NCBI RefSeq assembly: GCF_051020955.1
Contig: NC_135015.1
Location: 7,141,616 to 7,205,615, forward strand
Direction of reading: 5' to 3'
DNA length: 64,000 nt
From: Megalopta genalis
Lineage: Eukaryota; Arthropoda; Insecta; Hymenoptera; Halictidae
This document shows positions 11,725 to 23,889 of this stretch, one piece after another. A program made the translations under genes and the position numbers. How positions within the stretch are numbered: the first letter of the stretch is position 1; every line of letters begins with the position of its first letter. A model generated the notes under the pieces. The model had not been told where the DNA came from and did not search any database. It saw only the letters and a program-made list of their open reading frames with translations.

Positions 11725-12453
11725 GAGATATTCTAAATTGAATAATCAAGTAAACAAAAATTCAAGTAGACCAAATTCATGTGTCCTTTACGTGTTCAAC
11801 TTCAAAAGATAAATTACACTGAACTATCTCGTCTCAGAAGCAGAATAAGCTAAAATGAGTCATTCTACTGTACATGTCAAACAAATATCATTTCTAAAAA
11901 GATACGTGTAAGTTACCAGGAATTATCGTGTAATTCTTATCACGATGATTGATTCACGACTGTTAACTGGTTGTGTAACATGTTCATGATGCTTTGCGAG
12001 ACATTTTGAAATAAATGGTTAATACAATTGCACTCAATATTTTTGTACATTTCGAAAATTTTACTTGGTTTGTTAAAACTTCGAAACCTAAATAAGTTTT
12101 ATTTCACATATAGGACATTAAACGTTGCGATAATCAAGAATTAAAGAAAATAAACTCTAATTTAATCATAAACTATTTTGTTGACACACACATTCATTAA
12201 TGTCGCAAGCCTATTTGCCAGCATTTGTAGAAACCTTCTAAATCAGGCCAGTAGAATAAGTCAACCAGAACAGAATTGGTCAGACACGCCTCCAGCAATC
12301 CGGGACTACTGGTTCTGCAGATTCAGATTTCTATCGATAAAACTATTTTCTCGATCCGCAACGATGATCACCTCTGCGGTGAAAATTGCAAATTGGAACT
12401 TAATGAATACAAATTTTCAAGGATTCGCGTGAAAGAATGTGTATTTGATTATA
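11725..12453. other. AT-rich spacer, nothing recognised
   Basis: Unique AT-rich sequence with a single 84-codon plus-strand frame (12178-12432) that has no recognisable motif. Confidence 0.4.
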
Positions 12454-13019
12454 CAGTGGCCCACAAAAATATTCATACACCTTTCAAAACGTAATAACTT
12501 TCTTAAAACTGGATTAAGTGACTCGAATCTTTTTTTAGATGATAGAGAAACTACTCTACTAGACGATGACTAAAATGCTTCTTTTTAAATTTTGCTATTA
12601 CTTGGAATGACAAAAAAAAATAAAAGAATAAAAACTCCCGTTTTTTAACTTTTTTATAGGGACATATAGCGAAAACTTAAAAAATGTCTTTCGTAGATCT
12701 CGGTAACTTACATGCGTGCTGAAAATTTGATCGAAATCGGTTAACCGATTTGCCATTTTCAATATGTTGTAACCCGTAACAACGTCAACGAAAGACATTT
12801 TTTAATGTTTCGTTATACGCTCAGGTAAAAAAGTTCAAAAACGAGAGTGTTTTATTTTTCTTTGTCATTCCAAGTGATAGCAAAATTTTAAAAAGACATC
12901 GTGGTCATCGTTTAGTATAATAGTTCCTCTATTATCTAAAAACAATTCAAGTCATTTAGATCACTTTTAAAAAAGTAATTGCGTTTTAAAAGGTGTACGA
13001 ACACTTTTGCGGGTCGCTG
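12454..13019. mobile_element. Long palindromic TA-flanked MITE
   Basis: Ends CAGTGGCCCACAAAA and TTTTGCGGGTCGCTG are inverted and each is flanked by TA. The two halves pair over most of their length: ATGTCTTTCG against CGAAAGACAT, a GACAAA-rich block, GATGATAGAG against a TTATCTAA block, and TTACTTGGAATGACA against TGTCATTCCAAGTGAT. This makes a foldback of roughly 250-base arms, as in Tc1/mariner-derived MITEs. Non-coding. Confidence 0.8.
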
Positions 13020-13125
13020 TATACAATATTTGAGTTCTAGCGCGTAACGAACGTATTGGGTTGACAACTAAGTAATAGCCGATTTGTTCAATGAAATAAA
13101 AATTTTGTTTTATTTGGAATGAAGT

Positions 13126-14557
13126 TTAATCTGTAATGTATTTTCCATTTTGTTCGATGACCTTTTGCCATCTCTCTGACAACTTGAAAATTCCACGCTC
13201 GTAGAAAGTCTGATCCTTTTCGGCCAAAAACTGAGTTAACCCCTTAATGCACAATTTAAAAAAAAAAACCGACGAAAAAAAATCAATTTTTTTTATCTAA
13301 GAAAATACATATTTGGACCTTAATTTCAATAAATATGTAAAAAAATGCAAAAATTACTAAAAATTCAATAAAAATAGTGGATAAATAATTATAGTGAATA
13401 TTGAATCGCATTGCAGATCGAATTTTGTACCCATCGTACTGTTTTTCAATTACCAGTTACTATTTTGAAGGGGAAGGAGGAGACGAAAAAAAAACTGAAA
13501 AATATTTAATTTTACCTAAATTTGCAATAATATAATAATAATATTTATTACCTGAAAAATATATAATAAACTAAAACTATTCAAAATTTTCTTTTGTATG
13601 GTAAATTTCAAAACAAGGTGCAGCACATAGCCCAACATTCCTTATTTCAACATTAGAAAACATACCTTTTATACACTAAAAATCCAATTTACTCTCTATA
13701 AAAATACACCATAAAACAAAAACGTTTTTATATGTTGACACTAATAATATTTGTAAAAAATAAAAAACAATTGTCTTTGAAGAAATTCACTTTGATAACG
13801 TCTACTTTACTTCACGACTTGCTCACGAATAATACACTAAATGTTCATAAGTGTCATCCTAAAAGTGCATATTTTATTCCTGAATAAGCAAAAAATAGAA
13901 AGAGATCGGAGATAACTGGAGAGTAATAAATAAATTAGTCATAACAAAACTCACAAAAGTGCCAACGCTAATTAGATACGCAATAATGGATATAGATAGA
14001 TAGAAACAATTACCAGGTCAGAGATGCTTATAAGTGTCACCCTAAAAGGCCATATTTTATAATCCCAAATAAACAAACTTTACAGCTTACAATACAGAAT
14101 TACACGATGAATATCAATAAATTGAATGTTTTCCTTGGTTTTTATTAAGTTATTTTTACTGCCCGGATATATTCGAATCTGAACATTTTAGCGACATAAG
14201 TTGCGACGCCGACCGTATATATACGGGTCTGCACATTTTGGCCGGTTTTGCACGCCCGTGTTAATACGTTTCTGCGCGTTAAGGGGTTAAGTGAGATTTT
14301 ACAGCATCATCGTCATTAAAAGTTTTACCACGAAGGGAGTTGTCCAGGGATCGAAATAAGTGGAAATCCGATGGCGCGAGATCAGGGCTATATGGTGGGT
14401 GTAACATCAAGTCCCAACCAATATCCATCAATTTTTTCCGAGTGGACAAAGACGTGTGCGGCCTAGCATTGTCCTGGTGGAAAATGACACCTTTACGATT
14501 GACCAATTCTGGTCGCTTTTCCTTGACCGCTGCATACAATTTGTCCAATTGCTAACA
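13126..14557 (-). pseudogene. mariner transposase fragment, split
   Basis: This is the C-terminal part of a mariner (DD34D) transposase, the nuclease that cuts and joins element ends. The 5' segment (14557 down to 14287) contains DNARPHTSLSTR and HPPYSPDLAPSDFHLF. The aspartates of DNARPH and PSDF are separated by 34 residues, the second and third catalytic aspartates of the family. The frame resumes after the TTAA insertion (13239-13126) with the AEKDQTFYERGIFKLS segment and ends in YITD. The N-terminal helix-turn-helix domain and the first catalytic aspartate are missing, so it cannot be active. The insertion is an additional lesion. Confidence 0.9.
13240..14286. mobile_element. piggyBac-like element nested in mariner
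   Basis: Flanked by TTAA (13236-13239 and 14287-14290), with inverted ends CCCCTTAATGCACAA and GCGCGTTAAGGGG. The mariner copies at 17.8, 45.6, 51.5 and 53.9 kb read straight through this TTAA, which proves insertion. AT-rich, with no long open frame. Near the right end it carries a small palindrome around CCGTATATATACGG. Confidence 0.82.
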
Positions 14558-14689
14558 TTCACGGATAATAAAAAATAACACAATAATAATAATAATAATT
14601 TTATAATATAACATTTACGGATATCATAAAAATGGGAGTGAGAGACATCTATAACTGAAATCGGCAATTACTTAGTTGCCAACCCAATA

Positions 14690-15655
14690 CAATTCGTTTT
14701 CTTCGGTGAAATCATTAACGATATCCCATCTTCAGAATTCCGACGTCCTCGAAAATGTTTTCTGATCTCGTCAGCCCGTTTTCCGCCGCGGGGAAGCAAT
14801 CATCCGGGACAAAAATAATTTTTCCCCAGGTATGCACAAGTGGAAACGTGACGATAAACGCTGCGCCGGTTAACGAGATATGCAAATACGCATTGTGGTC
14901 GTTAAAGAGTCGGCGAATCGCGTGGCACGTGTTCACTTATCGCGTAACTTCATAGTGCATCACGAAAGCATTCTGAACCCGAGGCGTGCGTCCCGTGTAT
15001 TTTTTTTATTCTTTTCCGGAAACGTCCGGCAATATCGGTCTCGCAACGTCAGGCATGAGTACCGGGAATTGCTATAAGGAAGCGGTTATTAAGAAAGCCA
15101 TCTCATTTCTTTTTTCTGTCGATGCCGCAATTCCGGGGCGCGCTCGCGTTCCACCATTACTATCGCTCTCGCGTTCGAGTTTTTCCACGAAATCGACGCA
15201 AGTAGGACACCTTGCCTCCTTTATTCTTCCTTCCCCGGATGGAATCCGCCGACGGATAGCGGATATTCGACGCTTGTAAACACGGGGAATCGCCGTCTAC
15301 CTTTTATATCCGGTGTTTCTAGGAGCAGAATATCCAGGGGAATATCTGGCACGGTGAAATCCCCATTCAGCGCATCCGCCAACTCGTATTTCGTACGGTG
15401 GTTAACAGCATCGCGAAAATAGTCTGTTCCTCGCATTGTCGGACGAAACCTACTGACTTTCTTGGAACCTCATTCGTTCATTGAATTGTACACTTCCGGG
15501 GGGCAAAGAGATAGCACATTCTCGAAGTTCCGCAGTATTTTCAACGCGTGTTTAGAAATATATTTCTTAACGCGCGTTTGGTAAACCGATGCTGATAGCA
15601 CGTAGTGTGTAAATAGTGCCAACATAATTGAAGTAATTTAAGTTCGCATGAAAAA
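14690..15655. other. Unrecognised spacer
   Basis: Moderately GC-rich unique sequence with overlapping frames up to 97 codons and no recognisable motif. No gene is supported. Confidence 0.4.
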
Positions 15656-15947
15656 GTGAATACTTTGCATTCGAAGCCATTTTAACTAAATTCAAAATAA
15701 TTTTTCTGACTCACAGTATTTCCAATTTATACGACTTAATGCACTTTATGCATGTGAAATTGAATCTTGCGACTCGTACAACAGTTACACTATTAACAGT
15801 TGTTTTAAATATAAACAATTTTGATAATATCGACAAAAATTATTGATACTTAATATAATAATGAATTGATAACACGATAAAATTATTTGATAATATTTGA
15901 TAAGAATTATATTGCCTCAGAGTCGCGATTCGAGTTCAGAAGGTTAA
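15656..15947. mobile_element. Decayed CCCTTTGC-family MITE
   Basis: The left end ACTTTGCATTCGAAGCCATTT, the middle block GCACTTTATGCATGTGAAATT and the right end GCCTCAGAGTCGCGATTCGA followed by GGTTAA match the family, but with many substitutions. The left TTAA is lost, so the left boundary is approximate. Confidence 0.6.
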
Positions 15948-16605
15948 CAGGACGTAAACTGTACGCGACGAATTTCCTTGGAAGTGTCTGCTAAGCTTGT
16001 TACTAGAAAAGAGTATATGCACAGCTATGATTGCTTGCAAACGACATTCCGGCATTTGAATAAATATATACTTTGCGCTGATTTTTCTAGGATGTTCGGA
16101 CGAAAATCGGATGCAAGTAAATAGTGCGCAAGCAGAACCTACCGGAGCCGCCTGTAAAAGTGGAAAGTCGGCTGATCAACGTAAACTTGCCTCGGTTTTC
16201 TACCAAAGGCTTTTCCATAACGAGGAAAAAGACCGAATAACATGGTCGACATTCGCTCGGTCGTAAAACGAGGCTACCTATGTCTCGCGTTTCCAGTCGT
16301 TCGCTCCGTAGACCCGGAAGATCCACATCGTCGCAGAAACCACTAAGAGAAGACTCGACTCGTTTTCCAACCGGTACGTAATATTGGCGGAAGTAGCTTT
16401 TGAAAACAATTTCCGTCACTCGTTGTTTATATTCTATACAACTGCACGGTAGCCGTGGCTTCCCGCGGAATCCAAGCAATTCTTGTCCATTGAACAAGCG
16501 AGAATTCTGCTCGATAATATTTTCAACTAAATCAACAATTTCTACTCAAAGGATTAAATTGCACGTCCTGTAATCCTCATCCAATTGAACTTTCTCTAAA
16601 ATAAA
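15948..16605. other. Spacer, nothing recognised
   Basis: Unique sequence. A 136-codon minus-strand frame (16087-16497) has no motif or splice context that would support a gene. Confidence 0.35.
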
Positions 16606-16762
16606 TATAATATAATATAATATAATATAATATAATATAATATAATATAATATAATATAATATAATATAATATAATATAATATAATATAATATAATATAA
16701 TATAATATAATATAATATAATATAATATAATATAATATAATATAATATAATATAATATAATA
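16606..16762 (+). repeat. (TATAA)n pentanucleotide microsatellite
   Basis: About 31 uninterrupted TATAA units, followed by an imperfect tail to about 16790. The repetitive translations here are meaningless. Confidence 0.95.
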
Positions 16763-16821
16763 ATAATATAATATAAATATAATATAAATTTCCAAGCCCG
16801 ATCAGAAAATGGTATCGCAAT

Positions 16822-17209
16822 TCATAATGATCGTACGTTATCAGAAAGTGAAATTGGTGTTAGTGTTATGCTATTACGACACGATGGGGGATTTCCTAAA
16901 AATGTGATGCGTTCTTGTCTCGAATTGAAAATTTCAGAAGACTCGTTTCGTTTTAAGCTCCTTTCGTTTTTATAACGGAAATCTGCGAGCGTGGATGACG
17001 CGAATAGATACGTGGTTTGAAGATAACACAGCCAGGCAAAGGTTCGAATATGAAGCAGCAAGGACTCAAGGATGAGACAGAGTTCGAAAGATGAGTCAAT
17101 GGTGAGATCACGTGTTTGCAGAATATTTTGTAATGTTCGATAAGATGATAATAGAATGAGGTTGATACACAATATGACGTTAACAACGATAAGTGATAAT
17201 CGTGGAATG
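16822..17209. other. Unique spacer with a minus-strand open frame
   Basis: A 159-codon minus-strand frame runs from 17301 to 16822. Its start region is a low-complexity run of Ile/Leu, and its upstream part lies in the duplicated flank. No family resemblance, so I treat it as fortuitous. Confidence 0.3.
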
Positions 17210-17333
17210 TCATCGTTTAACAATGACAGACGATGATTAACAATAATAGTATTAAAAATGATGATAATAATGATAACAAGAAGAAGAGCAATTAAACGCA
17301 TAAAAATCTCTAAGAATCGTCATGTGTAATGAA
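17210..17333 (+). repeat. Left copy of a duplicated insertion flank
   Basis: CATCGTTTAACAATGACAG through CTCTAAGAATCGTCATGT is repeated with few differences at 17931-18043. The two copies bracket a 597-bp inserted block. Confidence 0.88.
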
Positions 17334-17335
17334 TC

Positions 17336-17888
17336 GCCATTTTCAATATGTTGTAACCCGTAACATCGTCAACGAAAGACATTTTTTAATGTTTCGTAAT
17401 ACGCTCAGGTAAAAAAGTTTAAAAACGAGAGTGTTTTATTTTTCTTTGTCATTCCAAGTGATAGCAAAATTTTAAAAAGACATCGTGGTCATCGTTTAGT
17501 ATAATAGTTCCTCTATTATCTAAAAACAATTCAAGTCATTTAGATCACTTTTAAAAAAGTTATTGCGTCTTGAAAGGTGTACGAACACTTTTGCGGGTCG
17601 CTGTATACAATATTTGAGTTCTAGCGCGTAACGAACGTATCGGGTTGACAACTAAGTAATTGCCGATTTGTTCAATGAAATAAAAATTTTTTTTTTACTT
17701 GGAATGGAGTTTAATCTGTATTGTATTTTCCATTTTGTTCGATGACCTTTTGCCATCTCTCTGACAACTTGAAAATTCCACGCTGATCCTTTTCGGCCAA
17801 AAACTGAGTTAAGTGAGATTTTACAGCGTCATCATCATTAAAAGGGAGTCATCGCCACGAAGGGAGTTGTCCAGGGAGTTGTCCAGGG
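17336..17888. repeat. Local segmental duplication of 12752-14349 (palindromic MITE half plus mariner)
   Basis: GCCATTTTCAATATGTTGTA starts both copies. Homology runs through the right half of the palindromic MITE, the 33-bp spacer GAGTTCTAGCGCGTAACG, and into the mariner as far as GTTGTCCAGGGA. The copy lacks the TTAA element found at 13240-14286. A GGAGTTGTCCAG phrase is doubled at its end. Confidence 0.88.
17711..17888 (-). pseudogene. mariner transposase 3' fragment (truncated copy)
   Basis: Reverse complement of the mariner transposase terminus; the KLSERWQKVIEQNGK region is recognisable. Relative to its sisters it has a short deletion near 17783 (CACGCTGATCC lacks the TCGTAGAAAGTC segment) and a rearranged AAAAGGGAGTCATCGCC stretch. 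It stops at the duplication breakpoint, so the catalytic residues are absent. The left mariner end begins at 17640 (TCGGGTTGACAACTAAG). Confidence 0.85.
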
Positions 17889-17930
17889 AATTTCTATCGA
17901 ATTTCGATCAGAAAACATTTTCATCGTTTA

Positions 17931-18043
17931 ACAATGACAGATGATGATTAACAATAATAATATTAATAATGATGATAACAATGATAACAAGAAGAAGAGC
18001 AATTAAACGCATAAAAATCTCTAAGAATCGCCATGTCTAATGA
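17931..18043 (+). repeat. Right copy of the duplicated insertion flank
   Basis: Direct repeat of 17210-17333 with small differences (ATAATATTAATAATG versus ATAGTATTAAAAATG). It marks the far side of the inserted block. Confidence 0.88.
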
Positions 18044-21000
18044 AAGAGAGATATTATTGTTGGACAGAGTAATCGAACGTGGCCAAAGGTACGTGTTCAG
18101 TATGCCAGTGCATTCACCTATTTTTAAAACTCTATTTCATCATCTCGTTGCAGAAGGGTTAGGGCTTGTTCGGAGTTCGAGCACGCCTTGCACAGAGCGC
18201 ACGACACGTATCTCCACTTGCATACGAGAACGCTTTCAGCGCACAATGGTCGGTCGGTGGTTGGGTTTAACTCGAGGAAACGATATCGGTTGTGAGCATT
18301 TACCGTACGAACCCGGAAGATCGATCGAGAGGAAGTCGTTCGCAGGCATTAGAGACCACTTGCCCCCCTTTTTTCATAAAGGATTTTTCACCGGCTCCGA
18401 GAGCGCGGTCTCTCTTACCCAGGGCTACCCTATAGAAGTCACGACACTCGTTTTCGTGGAACTGATTAATCGCGAGGCCTGGAGCTGAAACGTTTCCAGA
18501 CATTCAGCGGAAATCGCTCCTTTCTAAAGCGTCACACTCCCTCGCGGGCTCTTCTTATTAGTTTGGACGGTTTCGCCGTCCGCGCGTCGTCGTGCTCGCC
18601 GCTACGTTCTCTTGGAATTGCCGCAAACCCTGTGTGCACAGTCGCTAATTAATTTCCATATTACCTTCCGAGTAAACAATTCATTCCCGGATGCATTTGC
18701 ACTGGATGAATGCAGAACCGGGCTGAAATTACTCGTGACTAGGGCGTGGATCTTTAGGCGTGTTATCTTCCCCACGGGTCATCTTTTACATCTAGTATTT
18801 AAAAAAGACACATATGCCGATTGAAAGAATGCTTCTAAAATGACATGATCGTTCTATTTTGAAACAGTTTTACAAGTACCCTAATTTCATTAGAATGTTT
18901 TCAGAAGGCTTGCTGCACTGCGAATTAAAGAAAAAACCCATGCATGCACTTACTTTTTCTATCGTTTACTAGATGTTTATTCGATCGCAATGATCTTTCA
19001 ACAAAACGAATATGCTGTTTATTTTCTTCAATATTTTAGAAGATATGTTGTAACATTTTTAGCATATACAGGGTGTTCCAAAATTATTCTACCAGCAGGA
19101 GCAAAGTAATGTCATTTCCTTAAGACACTTCCAAGGTCATTATAAGGAAACAGACGCGCATGCTAAATGGAATTTAATGGAAGAACATTGTGCTGAACTT
19201 TCCCGGACGTACAAACGAACAGTAAAATATGCATTCTATATATCAAGGAAGTCCCAGGCGTACTTCGCAAATAATGTTAAAGATAAATTACTTGCAAGGA
19301 TGCCGTACCCGACATCGCGCGAACCACCGTTACGAAGAATATTCCGACTCTTCTTATCGCGGCAGCAATGGATTTAAATTTACTTCTTCATCATACGGCA
19401 CGTCTGATTTATGAACAGCTTTTTTCTTTTTCTCTTCGGGGACTTCGCGCATTCGACTTCTTCGACTTAAAAAGAACTTCGGGTACCTTATTGGAATACT
19501 TCAACGCTCCCGTCTACCTGGTAGTACCCGACTGTTAACTATCCCCCTTTATCTTACAATAAACGTTTGGCAATATTATTTATGGGGCTGGTCGGTTTTT
19601 TTCAAACTTGAATCACCATTCGTTCGAGTTCGCAGAATCGAGCACGCTTATTCCACGGTGTCGTGGAAGAGTATCAAGGTGATCCTCGTCGTAAACAATC
19701 TTACCGGCTTCTCTACATGTATTCAAACTATTATTTTATTCTTATTCAAATCGAACCTCGTATTTTGACTCTAGCATATCATAAACACGTCTGGTCAAAC
19801 AAAAGGCGGACAGAATATTCCGAGTTTAAATATTCCCACACCTCATTCAGAAATATGATAATTAGTGGGCGCACCCAATAAATCCGTTTCGCCAGTTTCT
19901 TAACGACACGGGTCGATGTTTTTATACCTATAGCCTATAGTCGCTTACGCAGATTTTTCTGCGAAGTTAAGTGGAATTAATTACTCGATATTGTATCGGA
20001 TTCTACTGAATTTTTTATCGCGATGCATTTTAAAATTTATCTTGTGTCGTAAGTACACAAAAAAGCAACATTATTCTAATACGTTCTTTCGTTTGCAGAA
20101 GTAAGCATAAAGATTACCTCTCTACGATTTTATGATAATGTAAAAATACTTTAATATCAAACGGTATTGTAGTCGATTGACTGAGAAATCATCGAATAAA
20201 TCCATTGCGGACGAGGATTTTCTGAAGTTCTAAGAATGTTATCCTCAGAAAATTAGATCATGTAACAGCAATGTAAATAATGAGAAATTTTTCTCATGTT
20301 AATTTTAAAAATCTCAAATGTTAATTATAACATGTCTTGTCCTTTTGTTATGTATTCAAATTAAATTATAAGCTTCTAACCTCTGGAAGCAGATGCATAC
20401 TCTTCTCAATCGCTGATTTTCTTTTAAAATGCCAAGAACATTTTTCTCGAAGAATTAGAACAATTAGTACAGAATTAGACAATCTTCCCAGAGACATGAA
20501 TAACGAAAAACAAAAAACCCACACAATACATCCTAATCTTTTCGGCACGTACGTATGCAAATTATACACTTGTGTCTGCTGGCACAAGATATGCAAACCC
20601 TGCTGTCGTCAGTTAATCCGTATTCGTCCTCAAAGGGTTCATTTCCATTCACATTTTTCTATCGACTCGAAATAACTCATAATTTCGGCCGGAGGCGATC
20701 GATATCAAAGGTTCGTGACTGTGACACATTGCACGCGATACCCGAAGACCAACTAGGCTCGTCTTTATGCTAGGTTCGTCTTGGAGAGCGACCGGCCGGG
20801 AAACGATTCAGCCCATGAATATTAAGTCTCCTTTCGCCTCCAATTACTCGGAGGGCACTCGGTATTATTATTTCCCGGTGTATCCTTCCGTCGGTTTCCA
20901 TTCGCTATCGAAGCGTAGTCGTCGCCGCACAGCCGAGTCCGACCCGTCGATCCAATTACCCGGTGGCGGAGGAAACGCCTGTCCCGCGTCAGTCCGCGAA

Positions 21001-21979
21001 GCAGAGGTACGCTTCCGCGCTAAGCGCTCTTCGACGCGGATTAACATTCATCGATTCGAGTATCCTAGTGTTCCGAGGCCGCGCCGACGACAAAGGGAGG
21101 AGCGAGCGCGGGATTATACGCCGAGGGCACGGTCATTATGCCGAGACCGTGTATACGATACACGGCAATAACAGTGCATTAACCATACCGTCATGCATTG
21201 AGGAAGACAATAATGAGAGAGGCGAGCGCGAGCCGGGGAAGGATGCGTTTCCTCGCAACGTGCGACGGCACGAATTCGTGCCGGCCTTAATTTCGCCTTC
21301 GCCTTCGCCTTCGTCGGCCGATCAACGAGGCCCCGAACGCCCCTTCTCTCTGCCGAATTTCGTGGATCTCTTTGCATCGAGGGATCGTCTGCATCGCGAA
21401 TGAATCGAAAAAAGAAGGAAAGTAACAAGGTGCAAAGGCACGGTTCTACGGTGTATGGTTCGCTGGGCATGACCGTCGTCGTCGTCGTGTCGGTGAACAA
21501 TATGTTTCCGCTTAAAAGGGACGTGTTTTTAGGAAGCATTTTTCAGAATTTTTACCGAGAAAATGTGCTACGTTGTTTAACTCTTGAACAACGAATCCTT
21601 TCGATAAATATATAGCTGAGTATGCTTAGGAGTATTTATAATTTTATTTATTAATTTTGTTTCATTTAATACCGGGAGTCTCGCCTGAGGTTCAAATCGG
21701 TAAGAAAATACGATCTACAAAAATGCAAAATAATTCATACAAATGCAGTGATAGTATATTATTACATCATATTGAATCTTTAGATAACGCTTTTTAAGAA
21801 AAGATAATGAAGAGATACATAAACGCATTTTAATATTTGATGCAATGAACATTTCCATATCCAAGGGCAAATACATTTTTGTTCGACACATTTTTTTAAG
21901 TACTTCCACTACAGATGTTATTTTTTTTATAGACGTTCATGAAACAAGTAAAAATATAAATGAAGTGTCAGAAACTAAA
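18044..21979. other. Long spacer, no supported gene
   Basis: Includes GC-rich blocks at about 18150-18620 and 20780-21420. These are open in several frames (151 codons at 18033-18488 plus; 146 codons at 20963-21403 plus; 141 codons at 21114-21539 minus). The frames overlap on both strands and show no family signature. 21294-21318 is a short GCCTTC-type hexamer run. An ACAGGGTGTTCC motif, found at the ends of dispersed repeats here, occurs at about 19069. Confidence 0.4.
18285..18345 (-). repeat. Short dispersed repeat (CGATCTTCCGGGTT family), copy 1
   Basis: On the minus strand it reads CGATCGATCTTCCGGGTT, then TAAATGCTC and ACCGATATCG, matching the copies at 24669 and 26915 in the same order. 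No coding meaning is evident. Confidence 0.6.
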
Positions 21980-22714
21980 TATGCCATTTGACAATATTTA
22001 TCCTCGGGTTTTGGGTTTTTTCATATCAAAATGTGAGTATGTTTAAAGCCTCTGTGATCTTAGCAACTAATTCTTATATTAACGAATAATTCTAATATTA
22101 ACGTACTAAAAAAATGAATTGTATTATTAGATACGATTCTGGAGATTCTAGTTTAATTAGAATCATTCTATCGCAATTTTCACCTAATAATTTCAAAACT
22201 TACGTTTTAAGCACCAACATTCCTATCCATTCTTTGGAACAATCTTCGTTTTACTTTCAGACGTTTCACGTTACAAAATATGCACAGAGTATACAAAAAG
22301 AATCCGAATGAATTGCATACGAAAGACATTCTTCGAGTCATCAGCCCCGATCAGAAATAAACAAGAATTCTTTTGTCGTCACGAGTTCTAGCTGGAATGA
22401 AATGAAATGTATAGATCAGCCTCGACATGAGACAATAAAGGGTTACAATGAAAGGTTTTAACGTCGGTGCAACATAAGTGACTCTAAACGATGTTCATAC
22501 TCTCAAGTACCTTAATAATCAGTATCGTACAACATTCTCATGAACTTTTGTTAAATCATAATTAGATCAAACTATAAAATTAGAAATTAAAGTTATTAAG
22601 GTCATTAGTCCGGGAAATGTATACTAATTACAGTACTATATCGAACAGCAGTTCACTCGTAAAAAATATTATATCCTGAAAGAAATTACCCAACTGTTTT
22701 ACCATTTCCTACTA
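21980..22714 (+). repeat. Dispersed repeat of about 730 bp, copy 1, abutting a MITE
   Basis: Co-linear with 59986-60716 over its length: GGGTTTTTTCATATCAAAAT, ACGATTCTGGAGATT, CATTCCTATCCATTCTTTGG, AAGTTATTAAGGTCATTAG and TTATATCCTGAAAGAAATTA all recur in order. Homology ends on the right with the adjacent MITE. The other copy carries an extra about 75 bases near 60080-60150. Non-coding. Confidence 0.9.
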
Positions 22715-22943
22715 CAGTAAATTTTTTCTAATTGTTCCTCAGTTTCTAAACAAAAATGGACAATTTGGAAAGTGAAGATACGATTATTCGTGTCTCGCGA
22801 TTCGTTTTTACAGCTGTCGATTGTCAACAACTATAAAAATAATATAATAATATAATAAAAAATATAATAATAATCATATCTCCACTCCCCAAATTGACCA
22901 CTTTTGTTTATGAAATCGAGAGACAATCGGAGAGCATTTACTG
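22715..22943. mobile_element. MITE, CAGTAAATT family, copy 2
   Basis: TA target sites flank CAGTAAATTTTTTCTAATTG on the left and GAGAGCATTTACTG on the right. The internal ACAAAAATGGACAATTTGG block and its inverted counterpart are present. 229 bp, with a short AT-rich centre. Confidence 0.9.
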
Positions 22944-23889
22944 TACTGAACATTCGATAATCAACCCTTATAAACAATTATATCATATAATATTATATTA
23001 ATCATTGAAAACATCAAAATATTATATGATATAATATTATATCAATATAATCAAAACTTTTGCAAACCAATAACATTTTAGAAAGCATAGGCATTCTGTG
23101 AAAAGACAATCATCCAGCTATAAAATATAAAATAGAATAACTTTTGAAAAAAGGTGAAGAAAGGCTCGACAATCTCGAGTTTTTTGATATATTTAGAACT
23201 AACAATAGCTGTGACTAATTTTAAATTGAAAACATTGCAATTCAGGGTAAGAAACTCGGTTGAACCCTCTTGACCGCCCCTGCAAACACTCTAAACCATA
23301 GTAGAGTAACCCCTACTCGACTCCATCGACCCATCGTCTGTCTTGGCTATATTTCTGCGCCCTCTTTCATCATCCGTTATTTAGGCTATGTGTACGGTGG
23401 GCGTGCAATGTCCGAGTTGAAACGTACAGGTCGTTAACGAGAGAACACAATAATTGGTGACATAACACGAGTGTCACCTGGTGGTGAGAATGCCAGCCAC
23501 CCCTGTTACTACCAACGAGATGTTTCTGCGCAGCAGTGTATGCTGCCAGATGGGAGATCCGAGGGAAAGTTAATTTGCTGACGAACCGAATGCTATAGCA
23601 ACAATGGGTTGCCTTATGATTCGCGCATTGTTGCGCAGGATGTTTGGGATCCTCGAGAAAATCGGAGAGTCATCTGTTAGACGCGATTGCGGTAGTAGAG
23701 AAGATGAGTGATGATGAGTATCCATATTCTACAATTCTTGGCGATGACGCGCGTATCCATCCTAAAAGTGTCATTTGCAGATAAATTACAAGACGTCCAC
23801 AAGAGCGGAGATAGAATTACTATTTCCAATTGTGCATTTTTCACGAGTATCGCACGAAGTTTCTCGACAATGCGTTGATTAAGATAAAC

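Larger units (their letters stand above)
13055..14687 (-). mobile_element. Internally deleted mariner, interrupted by a TTAA element
   Basis: Inverted ends TTGGGTTGACAACTAAGTAA (left) and its counterpart at 14658-14687 are each bounded by TA. The interior keeps only the 3' part of a mariner transposase on the minus strand. A 1047-bp element inserted at a TTAA splits it at 13240-14286. Without the insertion the unit would be about 580 bp, the same deletion form as the other mariners here. Confidence 0.88.

Noticed and set aside
16577..16820. Minus-strand frames of repeated Ile/Leu/Tyr
   Set aside because: Pure translations of a TATAA microsatellite.
18033..18488. 151-codon plus-strand frame beside the duplicated flank
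   Set aside because: No family resemblance. It begins in the duplicated flank and runs through a GC-rich block containing a dispersed repeat.
20963..21539. Overlapping 146- and 141-codon frames on opposite strands
   Set aside because: Mutually exclusive, Arg/Pro-rich and without motifs; compositional.
21660..21710. tRNA-like GGTTCAAATC motif
   Set aside because: No cloverleaf could be formed around it, and no A-box at the proper distance.
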